The notes beneath the pieces were generated by a model that did not search any database, was not told the DNA's origin, and saw nothing but the letters and a program-made list of their open reading frames with translations. Of a DNA stretch of 64,000 nt, positions 17,385 through 25,520 are shown piece by piece. The stretch is from Streptomyces xiamenensis (lineage in GTDB: Bacteria > Actinomycetota > Actinomycetes > Streptomycetales > Streptomycetaceae), in contig NZ_CP009922.3 of NCBI RefSeq assembly GCF_000993785.3, positions 1,860,001 to 1,924,000 of the forward strand, written 5' to 3'. The position numbers were made by a program, and so were the translations under genes. Numbering within the stretch: the first letter of the stretch is position 1; every line of letters begins with the position of its first letter.

Positions 17385-19595
17385 TCACCCCGCGAGCCGC
17401 ATGTCGAGCCCCGTGAACCGGCGCCCCGCCGAGACGCTGCGTACCGCCTGATCCAGGGCGCGCCGCGAACCCACCAGCACCACCAGCCGCTTCGCCCGCG
17501 TCACCGCCGTGTACAGCAGATTGCGCTGGAGCATCATCCAGGCGCTCGTCGTCACCGGGACGACCACACACGGATACTCGCTGCCCTGCGAACGGTGGAT
17601 CGTCACCGCGTACGCGTGCGCCAGCTCGTCCAGCTCACCGAACTCGTACTCCACGTCCTCGTCCTCGTCGGTGCGCACCACCAGCCGCTGCTCGTCCGCG
17701 TCCAGGTCGCGCACCACCCCGACCGTGCCGTTGAAGACGCCGTTGGCGCCCTTCTCGTAGTTGTTGCGGATCTGGGTGACCTTGTCGCCCACCCGGAAGA
17801 TCCGGCCCCCGAACCGCTTCTCCGGCAGCCCGGGCCCGGCCGGGGTCACCGCCTCCTGGAGCAGCCCGTTCAGCGCCCCCGCCCCGGCCGGACCGCGGTG
17901 CATCGGGGTGAGCACCTGCACGTCCCGGCGCGGATCGAGCCCGAACCGCGCCGGAATCCGGCGCGCCGCCACGTCCACCGTCAGCCGCCCGGCCGCCTCC
18001 GTGTCCTCCTCGGCGAACAGGAAGAAGTCCGCGAGCCCCCGCGTCAGCGGCGGCCGGCCGGCGTTGATGCGGTGCGCGTTCGTCACCACCCCGGACTGCT
18101 GCGCCTGCCGGAAGATCCTGGTCAGCCGGACCGCGGGCACCGGGGAGCCGTCCGCCAGCAGATCTCGCAGCACCTCGCCCGCGCCCACCGACGGCAGCTG
18201 GTCCACATCCCCCACCAGCAGCAGGTGCGCGCCCGGCGGCACCGCCTTCACCAGCTTGTTGGCCAGCAGCAGATCCAGCATCGACGCCTCGTCCACCACC
18301 ACCAGATCCGCGTCCAGCGGCCGGTCGCGGTCGTACGCCGCGTCGCCGCCCGGCTTCAGCTCCAGCAGCCGGTGCACCGTGGACGCCCTGGCCCCCGTCA
18401 GCTCCGCCAGCCGCTTCGCCGCCCGCCCCGTCGGCGCCGCCAGCACCACCTTCGCCCGCCGCGCCCGCGCCAGCTCCACCACCGAGCGCACCGTGAACGA
18501 CTTCCCGCACCCCGGGCCGCCGGTCAGCACCGCCACCTTCTCGGTCAGCGCCAGACGCACCGCCGCCTCCTGCTCGGGCGCCAGCTCCGCCCGGGTGCGC
18601 TCCGCCAGCCAGCCCAGCGCCCGGCCCCAGTCCACCCCGGCGAAGGCCGCCAGCCGGTCCTCCCCGGCCCGCAGCAGCCGCCGCACCTGACCGGCCAGCG
18701 ACAGCTCGGCCCGGTGGAAGGGCGGCAGGTACACCGCCATCACGGTGCCGTGCGGATCCTCCGGGTCCGGCACCGGCTCGCGCACCACCCCCTCCGGGTC
18801 CTGCGCCAGCTCCCCCAGGCAGTCGATGACCAGCCCGGTGTCCACCTGGAGCAGCTTCACCGCCTCCGCGATCAGCCGCTCCTCGGGCAGGAAGCAGTGC
18901 CCCTGGTCGCTCGCCAGGGACAGCGCGTGGCGCAGCCCGGCCCGCACCCGCTCGGGGCTGTCGTGCGGGATGCCGACCGCCCGCGCGATGCGGTCGGCGG
19001 TCAGGAAGCCGATCCCCCACACGTCGGCGGCCAGCCGGTAGGGCTGGTTCCGTACGACGGAGATCGAGGCGTCCCCGTACTTCTTGTAGATCCGCACCGC
19101 GATGGAGGTGGACACCTCCACGCTCTGCAGGAAGACCATGACCTCCTTGATGGCCTTCTGCTCCACCCACGCCGCGGCGATCAGCCGGGTGCGCTTGGGG
19201 CCGAGCCCCGGCACCTCGATCAGCCGGCCCGCGTCCGCCTCGATGACCTCCAGGGTGGCCACCCCGAAGTGCTCGACGATCCGCTCGGCGGTCCTGGGCC
19301 CGATGCCCTTGATCAGCCCCGAGCCCAGGTAGCGCCGGATGCCCTGGACGGTGGCGGGCAGCACCGTCGTGTAGTTCTCCACCGTGAACTGCCGTCCGTA
19401 CTGCGGGTGCGAGCCCCAGCGGCCGCGCATCCGCAGCGACTCCCCCACCTGGGCCCCGAGCAACGCCCCGACGACGGTGAGCAGTTCACCGCCACCGCCC
19501 CCGGTGTCCACCCGGGCGACGGTGTACCCGTTCTCCTCGTTGGCGTAGGTGATGCGCTCCAGGACCCCCTCGAGCACCGCGCTGTGCGACGACAT
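17385..19595 (-). CDS. recD2: RecD-like ATP-dependent 5'-3' DNA helicase (RecD2)
   Basis: A 736-aa superfamily 1B helicase. An N-terminal OB-like domain is followed by helix-hairpin-helix repeats (GLIKGIGPRTAERIVEHFG and VPGLGPKRTRLIAAAWVEQ), which mark the RecD2 type that works without RecBC. The motor has Walker A VLTGGPGCGKSFTV, Walker B DLVVVDEASMLD, DVDQLPSVGAGEVL and the C-terminal motif YAVTIHRSQGSEYPCVVVP. It probably acts in DNA repair and replication restart. It stands alone, bounded by a terminator at 19650. Confidence 0.93.
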   Translation of the reverse strand: MSSHSAVLEGVLERITYANEENGYTVARVDTGGGGGELLTVVGALLGAQVGESLRMRGRWGSHPQYGRQFTVENYTTVLPATVQGIRRYLGSGLIKGIGPRTAERIVEHFGVATLEVIEADAGRLIEVPGLGPKRTRLIAAAWVEQKAIKEVMVFLQSVEVSTSIAVRIYKKYGDASISVVRNQPYRLAADVWGIGFLTADRIARAVGIPHDSPERVRAGLRHALSLASDQGHCFLPEERLIAEAVKLLQVDTGLVIDCLGELAQDPEGVVREPVPDPEDPHGTVMAVYLPPFHRAELSLAGQVRRLLRAGEDRLAAFAGVDWGRALGWLAERTRAELAPEQEAAVRLALTEKVAVLTGGPGCGKSFTVRSVVELARARRAKVVLAAPTGRAAKRLAELTGARASTVHRLLELKPGGDAAYDRDRPLDADLVVVDEASMLDLLLANKLVKAVPPGAHLLLVGDVDQLPSVGAGEVLRDLLADGSPVPAVRLTRIFRQAQQSGVVTNAHRINAGRPPLTRGLADFFLFAEEDTEAAGRLTVDVAARRIPARFGLDPRRDVQVLTPMHRGPAGAGALNGLLQEAVTPAGPGLPEKRFGGRIFRVGDKVTQIRNNYEKGANGVFNGTVGVVRDLDADEQRLVVRTDEDEDVEYEFGELDELAHAYAVTIHRSQGSEYPCVVVPVTTSAWMMLQRNLLYTAVTRAKRLVVLVGSRRALDQAVRSVSAGRRFTGLDMRLAG

Positions 19596-19649
19596 GCCCG
19601 CACGGTATCCACCGGCACCGACAGGGGCGAAGGGGGCTGTGGAAAACTC

Positions 19650-19681
19650 CGAAGGGCCCGGCTCCCCCGCCGGGCCCTTCG
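19650..19681 (-). terminator. Terminator of the leftward oxidoreductase/ATP-grasp operon
   Basis: GAAGGGCCCGGC pairs perfectly with GCCGGGCCCTTC around a TCCCCC loop. On the minus strand it is followed by GGAGTTTTCC. It closes the leftward unit upstream of recD2. Confidence 0.7.
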
Positions 19682-19785
19682 CTCCCCTCCTGCACCCCCG
19701 TGTTTCCCCGACCCCTACGACACCGATCGCGCCCGAACGGTTGCACCGATCCGCGAAGAGTTTTCCCGCACATGTGCCCGAACGG

Positions 19786-20727
19786 TCACAGGACCCGCCC
19801 GAGCCCCTCCAGCGCCACCAGCGGGTCGGGCCCCGCGGGCATCAGGACCACGCTGCCGGCGCCCGCCGCGTGCAGCGCCGCGATCCGCTCCCGGGCCTGC
19901 CCGGGGGTGCCGGTGACCGCGAGCTGATCCACCCACTCACCGGGCAGCCGCGCGGCGAACTCCGTACGGTCCGCGCTCTCCTCGCGCAGCCGGGCGAACT
20001 CCGCGGCGAACGGCAGCGGGGAGATGTGCGGCGCCCAGTCCGGTTCGCCGATCCACTCCAGCGCCGGCCGCACCGCCGCCCGCGCCACCTGCGGATCGTC
20101 GTCCACCGCCGCCACGTTGTACGCCACCACGCGGTGCCCCTCCGCCACCGCCCGCGCGCCGATGTGCCCGCGCGCCGCCGCCAGATACTCGGGGGTCACC
20201 GGCTCGGCCAGGATCGTGCCGTCCGCCTCCCGCCCGGACAGCGCCAGCGACTTGGGCCCGCGCACTCCGGCCAGCACCGGCGGCACCACCGGCACCGGCA
20301 GATCCAGCGTCACCGCGTCCAGCCGCTCGTCGCGCACCGTCTCCCCCCGCAACAGCGCCCGGACGGTGCGCAGATGCTCGCCCAGCGCGCCCAGCGGCGA
20401 CGCCGGGTACGCGCCGACCTGCCGCATCCAGCCGGGCATGCCGTGCCCGACGCCCAGGACCGGGCGGCCCGGGTACAGCTGGGCGAGCGTGGCCGCCTCC
20501 ATCGCCGTCAGCGCCGGGTTGCGCAGCACGGCGGGCAGGATGCCGATCCCCACCCGGATCCGTTCCGTGACCGCCAGCGCGACGGCGGCCTGCGTGAAGC
20601 CGCCCCGGAAGAAGCAGTCCTCGACCACCCACACCTCGGCGAAGCCCAGTTCCTCGGCCCGCCGCACGTACTGGATGAACCCTTCCGCCGCCAGATCGCG
20701 CGGCACCATCACACCGATATCCGTCAT
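19786..20727 (-). CDS. LLM-class flavin-dependent oxidoreductase
   Basis: A 313-aa luciferase-like (FMN or F420-dependent) TIM-barrel oxidoreductase, starting MTDIGVMVPRDLAAEGFIQY. Family features include ELGFAEVWVVEDCFFRGGF, RIRVGIGILPAVLRNPALTA, VLGVGHGMPGWMRQVGAY and TGTPGQARERIAALHAAGA. The substrate cannot be told from sequence. It lies only 43 bp after the DUF1015 gene with no clear hairpin between them and ends at a strong terminator, so it may be the last gene of the peptide/ATP-grasp operon. ATG 20727 is preferred over an upstream TTG. Confidence 0.85.
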   Translation of the reverse strand: MTDIGVMVPRDLAAEGFIQYVRRAEELGFAEVWVVEDCFFRGGFTQAAVALAVTERIRVGIGILPAVLRNPALTAMEAATLAQLYPGRPVLGVGHGMPGWMRQVGAYPASPLGALGEHLRTVRALLRGETVRDERLDAVTLDLPVPVVPPVLAGVRGPKSLALSGREADGTILAEPVTPEYLAAARGHIGARAVAEGHRVVAYNVAAVDDDPQVARAAVRPALEWIGEPDWAPHISPLPFAAEFARLREESADRTEFAARLPGEWVDQLAVTGTPGQARERIAALHAAGAGSVVLMPAGPDPLVALEGLGRVL

Positions 20728-20770
20728 GGCGGTGAGCCTATGCGGCAACTCCCGGCCGGGCCACGGCGAA

Positions 20771-21781
20771 TCAGCAGGGCAGCGGGGGCAGCAGTCCCGG
20801 CAGCGGGGCGGGGCCCAGCGAGGTGGTCCTGGGCGGCATCACGGTGCCGCCGGCGGCGCCCGACCAGATCTGTTCCCAGGTGGGCGGCGGCAGGATCAGC
20901 CCGGCCTCGTCGTCGGCCGGATGGCGCTCGGTGTAGCCGGGCGTGGGGTCAAGTCCCTGGTCCTCGCAGAGGATCGGGATCAGGACGTGGTCGCTGATGG
21001 CGGCCGACAGCTCGGCCCACTCCGAGGGCAGGAACCGCAGCCGGCGCGCCGTGGTGACCGGGGAGACGCGGGAGATGGCCCAGATCCTGGACTTGCCGGT
21101 GAGTAAAAACGTGCCTGCGCGCGGCACCGGGCGCGGCGAGCCGGCCGGAAGCTCCGTGACCCGGGCGAAGCCGGAGGCCACATCGGCCGCCCGGTACGGG
21201 TCGAGGCCGGGCATCGTGCGGTGGGTGGCCGCCAGCCGCAGCGGGTAGCGGCCGTGGTCCACGACCAGGGCCGGCAGCCGGTCGCCCATCCGGGCGGGCT
21301 GGCCGCGGTGCAGCCGGCGGGCCGCCTCAAGACGGTGGTGGCCGTCGGCCAGCAGCACCGGGGGCAGCGCCGGGGGCCGCCGGCTCCACTCGCCGGCCAC
21401 CGCCCACAGCCGCTGGGTGCCGCCGCGGGTGGCCGGCCCCGTACGGTCCGGCGGGCGGCGGACGGTCTCGTCGATGCAGCGGCGGAACGCGCCCGGGTCG
21501 GGGGCGGCCAGCAGCAGCGGTTCGGCCGGGGCGCGGCGCTCGCGCAGCAGCCGGGTGTGCAGCCGCACTTCGGGCTCGCCCACCTGCTGGTGCCGCAGGA
21601 TGTGGCCGCTTTCGGTGCCGTGCAGGCTCAGAGCGCCCAGGACGCCGCGCTGTTCGACCCGGCCGTGCACGTCCAGGCGTTCCAGGACGACGTAGCCGGG
21701 GCGGGCGGGCGGTCCGGCGAACAGGCCGGGGAGGGGAAGCAGCAGGTCTGCCCGTGGGGCCGGGGTCGCGGGGAATCCCAT
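20771..21781 (-). CDS. DUF1015 protein, SerK-like (possible free serine kinase)
   Basis: A 336-aa protein of the DUF1015 family, whose archaeal member SerK makes O-phospho-L-serine from free serine. The hallmark motif is visible as LLADGHHRLEAARRLH, with ALVVDHGRYPLRLAATHRTM following. It is shorter and more divergent than the usual 400-430 aa members. The chosen ATG at 21781 (GFPATPAPRADLLLPLPG) lies 13 bp after the ATP-grasp stop, so the two genes are co-transcribed. Kinase activity is inferred from the family. In this operon it could supply phosphoserine to the ligase or act on the peptide. Confidence 0.72.
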   Translation of the reverse strand: MGFPATPAPRADLLLPLPGLFAGPPARPGYVVLERLDVHGRVEQRGVLGALSLHGTESGHILRHQQVGEPEVRLHTRLLRERRAPAEPLLLAAPDPGAFRRCIDETVRRPPDRTGPATRGGTQRLWAVAGEWSRRPPALPPVLLADGHHRLEAARRLHRGQPARMGDRLPALVVDHGRYPLRLAATHRTMPGLDPYRAADVASGFARVTELPAGSPRPVPRAGTFLLTGKSRIWAISRVSPVTTARRLRFLPSEWAELSAAISDHVLIPILCEDQGLDPTPGYTERHPADDEAGLILPPPTWEQIWSGAAGGTVMPPRTTSLGPAPLPGLLPPLPC

Positions 21782-21794
21782 CCCGGGGAGCAGC

Positions 21795-23060
21795 TCAGGC
21801 AGCAGTGTGCTCCTCCTCCTTCTCGGGATGCGCGGGCCGCCCGGACGCTCCGGGATCCGCGCCGCCGACCACCGGGCGCAGCAGGCCCAGAGCCTTGCCG
21901 AGCACCGCCTCCACTTCCTGCGGGCAGGACGCGACGGCCGTGATGAAGCCATGCCCGGCGGCCCGGCTGGTGGCCTCCGGGACATGGCTTCCGACGCGAA
22001 CGGTGATGCCGATGTCGGCGACGCCCGGCAGGGCGTACGCCTCGTCGATCCCGTGCACGGCGTCGAGCCGGCCGGGGGGCAGCCGCAGGGTGCGGATGCC
22101 CGCGTACCGCCGGCCGGACGAGGGGTGCGGCGCCGGTACGGGCAGCCGCAGTGCGGTGGCGACGGCGAGCGCCACCGGGTCGGTGCCGGTGGCCAGCGCC
22201 AGCAGGTCGCCGAGCCGGCCTGGGCCGGGGTGGGCGTGCGACTCGATCAGCCGCGGTCCCTGTGCGGTACGGACCACCTCGGTCAGGGACAGTCCCGCCC
22301 GGTGGCCGGCGGCCCCCAGGGTGGCGGTGACCAGGTCGCCGATCGCCGCCGCGTCCCCCGGGCCGAGGTCGGCCGGCAGATCGTGGCCCTCCTCGGTGAA
22401 CCCGGGGCCGTCCGACAGATGCTTTCTGGCCACGGCGAGCACGGTGTGCTCACCGTCCCTGGAGTGGGCGAGCACGCTGTACTCGGGGCCCTCCAGGAAT
22501 TCCTCGATGATCAGCGCCGGTTCGCTCACCAGTTCGGCGGCCAGGAGTGCGGCATCCGCGACATCGCGCAGAAGATGCACCTCCTGGCCGCCCGAACCGG
22601 TGCGCGGCTTGGCGACGCACGGGAAGCCGACCCGCTCGGCGGCGGCCACCAGATGCGTCACCCGGTCGCACTGCTCGAACCGGACGGGGGTACCGGTGAG
22701 CTGATTGACCTTGCCGCGCAGCGCCACTTTGTCCGTGAGGTACGCGACGGCGGCGTGCGGATTGCCCCGGAACCGCAGGGCCTCGTTCACCCGCGCGGCG
22801 ACCAGCGCACTGGCCTCCGCGAAGCCGAACACCGACACCCTGGCGGGATGACCGGCCAGATGACCGATCGCCATCAGCAGCCCCTGGTGATCCAGCCAGT
22901 CCACGGTCAGCGCGTCGTGCGCCGCCGCGACAGCCTCCCGGATCCCCGGAGCCGCCCGGTCGGGAGCGAGGACAAGAGTGCGGGCACCGACCACCCGGGC
23001 CGCCCGTACCTCTTCGAGGCGCGGGCTCAGCAGCACCGCCAGCGGGGCCTGGGCCATCAC
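21795..23060 (-). CDS. ATP-grasp ligase, amino-acid/dipeptide ligase type
   Basis: A 421-aa ATP-grasp protein similar in layout to BL00235-type L-amino acid ligases and carnosine synthases. The ATP-binding part includes FPCVAKPRTGSGGQEVHLL and ALIIEEFLEGPEYSVLAHSR; the metal-binding end is RLIESHAHPGPGRLGDLLAL, where the usual Glu-x-Asn-x-Arg pattern is changed to Glu-x-His-x-His. A C-terminal lid domain follows. It should join a carboxylate to an amine with ATP. It lies 51 bp after the exported-peptide gene and upstream of the DUF1015 gene. Start GTG 23060 has AGGA about 10 nt upstream; ATG 23057 is also possible. Confidence 0.82.
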   Translation of the reverse strand: MMAQAPLAVLLSPRLEEVRAARVVGARTLVLAPDRAAPGIREAVAAAHDALTVDWLDHQGLLMAIGHLAGHPARVSVFGFAEASALVAARVNEALRFRGNPHAAVAYLTDKVALRGKVNQLTGTPVRFEQCDRVTHLVAAAERVGFPCVAKPRTGSGGQEVHLLRDVADAALLAAELVSEPALIIEEFLEGPEYSVLAHSRDGEHTVLAVARKHLSDGPGFTEEGHDLPADLGPGDAAAIGDLVTATLGAAGHRAGLSLTEVVRTAQGPRLIESHAHPGPGRLGDLLALATGTDPVALAVATALRLPVPAPHPSSGRRYAGIRTLRLPPGRLDAVHGIDEAYALPGVADIGITVRVGSHVPEATSRAAGHGFITAVASCPQEVEAVLGKALGLLRPVVGGADPGASGRPAHPEKEEEHTAA

Positions 23061-23111
23061 CGCACCACTTTCCTGTCCACCGATCCGATCCGTCGTATCA
23101 GCGGGCCGTGG

Positions 23112-23240
23112 TCAGTCCCAGAGGCTGCCGGTCGTGATGACCTCGCCCTTGGCGGCCGGGGACCCGGCAGCCATGGCGACCCCACCGGAGGCACCCACGA
23201 GCAGGAGAGCTGCGATAACGCTCAGAGCAAACTTCTTCAC
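23112..23240 (-). CDS. 42-aa exported peptide with C-terminal GSLWD
   Basis: A tiny gene with a strong AGAGGGA site before its GTG. Residues 1-24 (VKKFALSVIAALLLVGASGG then VAMA) form a classic Sec signal peptide with an AMA cleavage site. The predicted mature peptide has 18 residues, AGSPAAKGEVITTGSLWD, with no Cys. It is the first gene of the leftward operon with the ATP-grasp and DUF1015 genes and is divergent from two sensor-regulators. Size, export signal and context suit a signalling peptide or the precursor of a modified peptide. I do not recognise a named family. Confidence 0.68.
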   Translation of the reverse strand: MKKFALSVIAALLLVGASGGVAMAAGSPAAKGEVITTGSLWD

Positions 23241-23295
23241 GGGATCCCTCTTCCGTGTCCACATAGGCGAACATGAATGGCATGTTGGCCCAATC

Positions 23296-23309
23296 ATGCT
23301 CACGAGCAT
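23296..23309. promoter_or_regulatory. Palindrome between exported peptide and regulator genes
   Basis: ATGCTC-AC-GAGCAT is a perfect 6-2-6 inverted repeat in the middle of the 154-bp divergent region, 56 bp upstream of the peptide gene and 86 bp upstream of the first regulator. It is a good candidate operator for the adjacent LuxR-type proteins. Confidence 0.45.
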
Positions 23310-23394
23310 TCACGAGGAAGTCGATAGAGTCCCTGTGGCATCATCTCGCCTGTCCAGTTGACGCCAAGGTGCTTACTGACGTCATGCGAGGAAG

Positions 23395-24384
23395 ATGAGC
23401 GTGTACGAACCCGGGGAAATAGACGCCGCGACGACACGGGTTTACCGGTTTCGCGTCATTCATCCCACCGACTCGGTGGCACAGATCGCCACCCGGGCCG
23501 GCATTTCCACCGCCGAGGCCGCCTCCGCCGAGGCCCGGCTGACCGAACTGGGCCTGCTGCGGCCCTCGCCCGGCGGCGGACTGGTCGCCATCTCCCCCGA
23601 AAGCGCCGCCGACGCCCTGCTGGCACCCATCGAACAGGACATCCTCCAGCGCCGCATCGCCATGGCCGCCACCCGCGCCCGGCTGCACGCGCTCTCCGGC
23701 GACTACCTCGAAGCCCGCAGCATGCGCTCCGCCAAGAGCAGCATCGAGGTCGTCGAGGGTATCGACAACACCCGCGCCGTCATAGCCGACCTGGACCGCA
23801 CCTGCGCCAAGTCGGTCGACGCACTGCACCCGGGCGGCGGCCAGAGCCGGGCCGCCATCCAGGCCGCGACCCCAGGCGACCTGGAGATCCTCGAACGCGG
23901 CGTGAAGGCCCGCACACTGATGCAGCACACCGCCCGCCGGCACCAGCCGACCGTCGGGTACGTCACCACCCTCATCGAGGCCGGCGCCCAGGTGCGCAGC
24001 ATCACCGCGCTGCCCTCCCGGATGCTCATCTACGACGGCAGCTGCGCCGTCCTCCCGCTGGACCCGCTGCACACCAAGTCGGGTGTGGCGCTGGTGCGCG
24101 ACCCCACCGTGCTCGGCTTCCTCCAGCAGCTCTTCGAGCACTACTGGGACCGGGCGGCGGACTTCGTCGAGGGGCCCAAGAAGTCGGGCTCGGCACCCGT
24201 TGGCGTGGACCGCGACGTCCTGGTGCTGATGGCCGCCGGGAAGAAGGACGAGGCGATCGCCCACCAACTGGGCATGTCCCCGCGCTCGGTGAGCCGCGTG
24301 GTGGCCCGGCTGCTGGAACAACTGGACGCCGACAGCCGGTTCCAGGCCGGCGTCCGGGCAGCCCTGAACGGCTGGCTCTCCTAG
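23395..24384 (+). CDS. TrmB/LuxR-type sensor regulator, first paralogue
   Basis: A 329-aa regulator. Residues about 15-75 form an N-terminal winged helix (ATRAGISTAEAASAEARLTE). The middle part (about 100-250) resembles the PLD-like TrmB sensor region, with RTLMQHTARRH, SITALPSRMLIYDGSCAVLP and VALVRDPTVLGFLQQLF. The C-terminal LuxR helix-turn-helix is LVLMAAGKKDEAIAHQLGMS and PRSVSRVVARLLEQL. GAGGA lies directly in front of the ATG and is better spaced for GTG 23401, but ATG 23395 aligns with the paralogue behind it. It is divergent from the exported peptide, so it may sense that peptide or an operon product. Confidence 0.82.
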   Translation: MSVYEPGEIDAATTRVYRFRVIHPTDSVAQIATRAGISTAEAASAEARLTELGLLRPSPGGGLVAISPESAADALLAPIEQDILQRRIAMAATRARLHALSGDYLEARSMRSAKSSIEVVEGIDNTRAVIADLDRTCAKSVDALHPGGGQSRAAIQAATPGDLEILERGVKARTLMQHTARRHQPTVGYVTTLIEAGAQVRSITALPSRMLIYDGSCAVLPLDPLHTKSGVALVRDPTVLGFLQQLFEHYWDRAADFVEGPKKSGSAPVGVDRDVLVLMAAGKKDEAIAHQLGMSPRSVSRVVARLLEQLDADSRFQAGVRAALNGWLS

Positions 24385-25380
24385 ATGACGATCCACGAGG
24401 TCGAGGACATCGACGCCACCGCACTCCAGGTCTACCTGCTACGGGTACGGCACCCCGCGGACGACGCCGACCGGCTCGCCGCCCGCGCCGGGCTGCGCCC
24501 CGGCGAGGTCACCCGCGCCGAGGCCCTGCTGTACGGGCTCGGCCTGCTCCAGCCGTCCCCGGCGGGCGGCTGGGTGGCGGTCAGCCCGGAGAGCGCCGCC
24601 GACCAGCTGCTCGCCCCCGTGGAGGCGGACATCCTCGCCCAGCGCATCACGATGGCGGCCGCGAGGGAACAGTTCCAGTCACTGTCGGGCGAGTACGTGG
24701 CGGCGCGCGGCATGCGGTCCGCCGAGATCAGCATCGAGGTCGTCGAGGGCATCGGCAACACCCGTGCCGTCATCGACGACCTGGCGCGTACCTGCACCGA
24801 ATCGGTGGAGACCCTGATGCCGGGCGTCCCCACCGACGAGGCGATCGACGCGGCCGTCCCGCTCGACCTGGAGCTGCTGTCGCGCGGCGTCGGCATCCGC
24901 GTCCTGATGCAGCACAGCGCCCGCACCCACCGCGTCGGCCTGCGCTACGCCGAGACGATCGGCGCGGCGGGCGCCCAGGTGCGCAGCGCCGGGACGCTGC
25001 CCTCGCGGATGCTGATCTACGACCGGCGGTGCGCGGTCCTCCCGCTGGACCCGCTGCACACCGGGACCGGGGTGGCGCTGGTACGGGACCCCTCCGCACT
25101 GAGCTTCCTGTGCCAGGTCTTCGACCACTGCTGGGACGACGGCATCGACATCCCGGTGACCGCGGGCGCCGGGGAGGCGGGGGACGGCGTGCCCAACGGC
25201 CTGGAGCGCGAGGTGCTGCGGCTGATGGCGGTCGGCAGGTCGAACGACGACATCGCGGAGCAACTGGGCATCTCCCGGCGCTCCGTGAGCCGTCTTGTCT
25301 CCCAGCTGATGGCCCATCTGGGCGCCACCAGCCGGTTCCAGGCCGGGGCCAGGGCGGCGCTGAACGGCTGGCTCGGCTAG
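24385..25380 (+). CDS. TrmB/LuxR-type sensor regulator, second paralogue
   Basis: A 331-aa paralogue of the preceding gene; its ATG directly abuts the stop of that gene. The architecture is identical, and long segments match closely, such as MRSAEISIEVVEGIGNTRAV against MRSAKSSIEVVEGIDNTRAV, and SRFQAGARAALNGWLG at the end. The N-terminal HTH, PLD-like sensor (RVLMQHSARTHR, LPSRMLIYDRRCAVLPLDP) and C-terminal LuxR HTH (LGISRRSVSRLVSQLMAHL) are intact. The pair looks like a tandem duplication that may give two ligand specificities or a heterodimer. Confidence 0.82.
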   Translation: MTIHEVEDIDATALQVYLLRVRHPADDADRLAARAGLRPGEVTRAEALLYGLGLLQPSPAGGWVAVSPESAADQLLAPVEADILAQRITMAAAREQFQSLSGEYVAARGMRSAEISIEVVEGIGNTRAVIDDLARTCTESVETLMPGVPTDEAIDAAVPLDLELLSRGVGIRVLMQHSARTHRVGLRYAETIGAAGAQVRSAGTLPSRMLIYDRRCAVLPLDPLHTGTGVALVRDPSALSFLCQVFDHCWDDGIDIPVTAGAGEAGDGVPNGLEREVLRLMAVGRSNDDIAEQLGISRRSVSRLVSQLMAHLGATSRFQAGARAALNGWLG

Positions 25381-25520
25381 GTTTTCGTCCGGGCGATCCT
25401 CTTCGGGCCCGCACCGTTCGTCGGGAAGGCGCCGATGGCGGGCGTCCGGGGTGGGGCCGACGGGGGAGGAGCGGCACGCGGGCGTCCGCAGCCGGCCGCC
25501 CTCGCGGACACACCACCGCG

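Noticed and set aside
16104..19916. Very long plus-strand open frame of about 1270 codons
   Set aside because: It runs antisense to citA and recD2, which have clear catalytic motifs; the translation is low-complexity and Arg/His/Gln-rich, an artefact of high GC third positions. The same applies to long frames at 27232-31185, 37854-41138 and 43830-47600.
23112..23240. Lanthipeptide or other Cys-based RiPP precursor
   Set aside because: The mature peptide has no Cys, and no LanC/LanM/LanKC-type enzyme is encoded nearby; the Sec signal also argues against a standard leader peptide.
23358..23386. TTGACG-led promoter for the first TrmB/LuxR-type gene
   Set aside because: The -35 is good but the hexamer 17 bp downstream (GTCATG) is a poor -10, so I do not call it.
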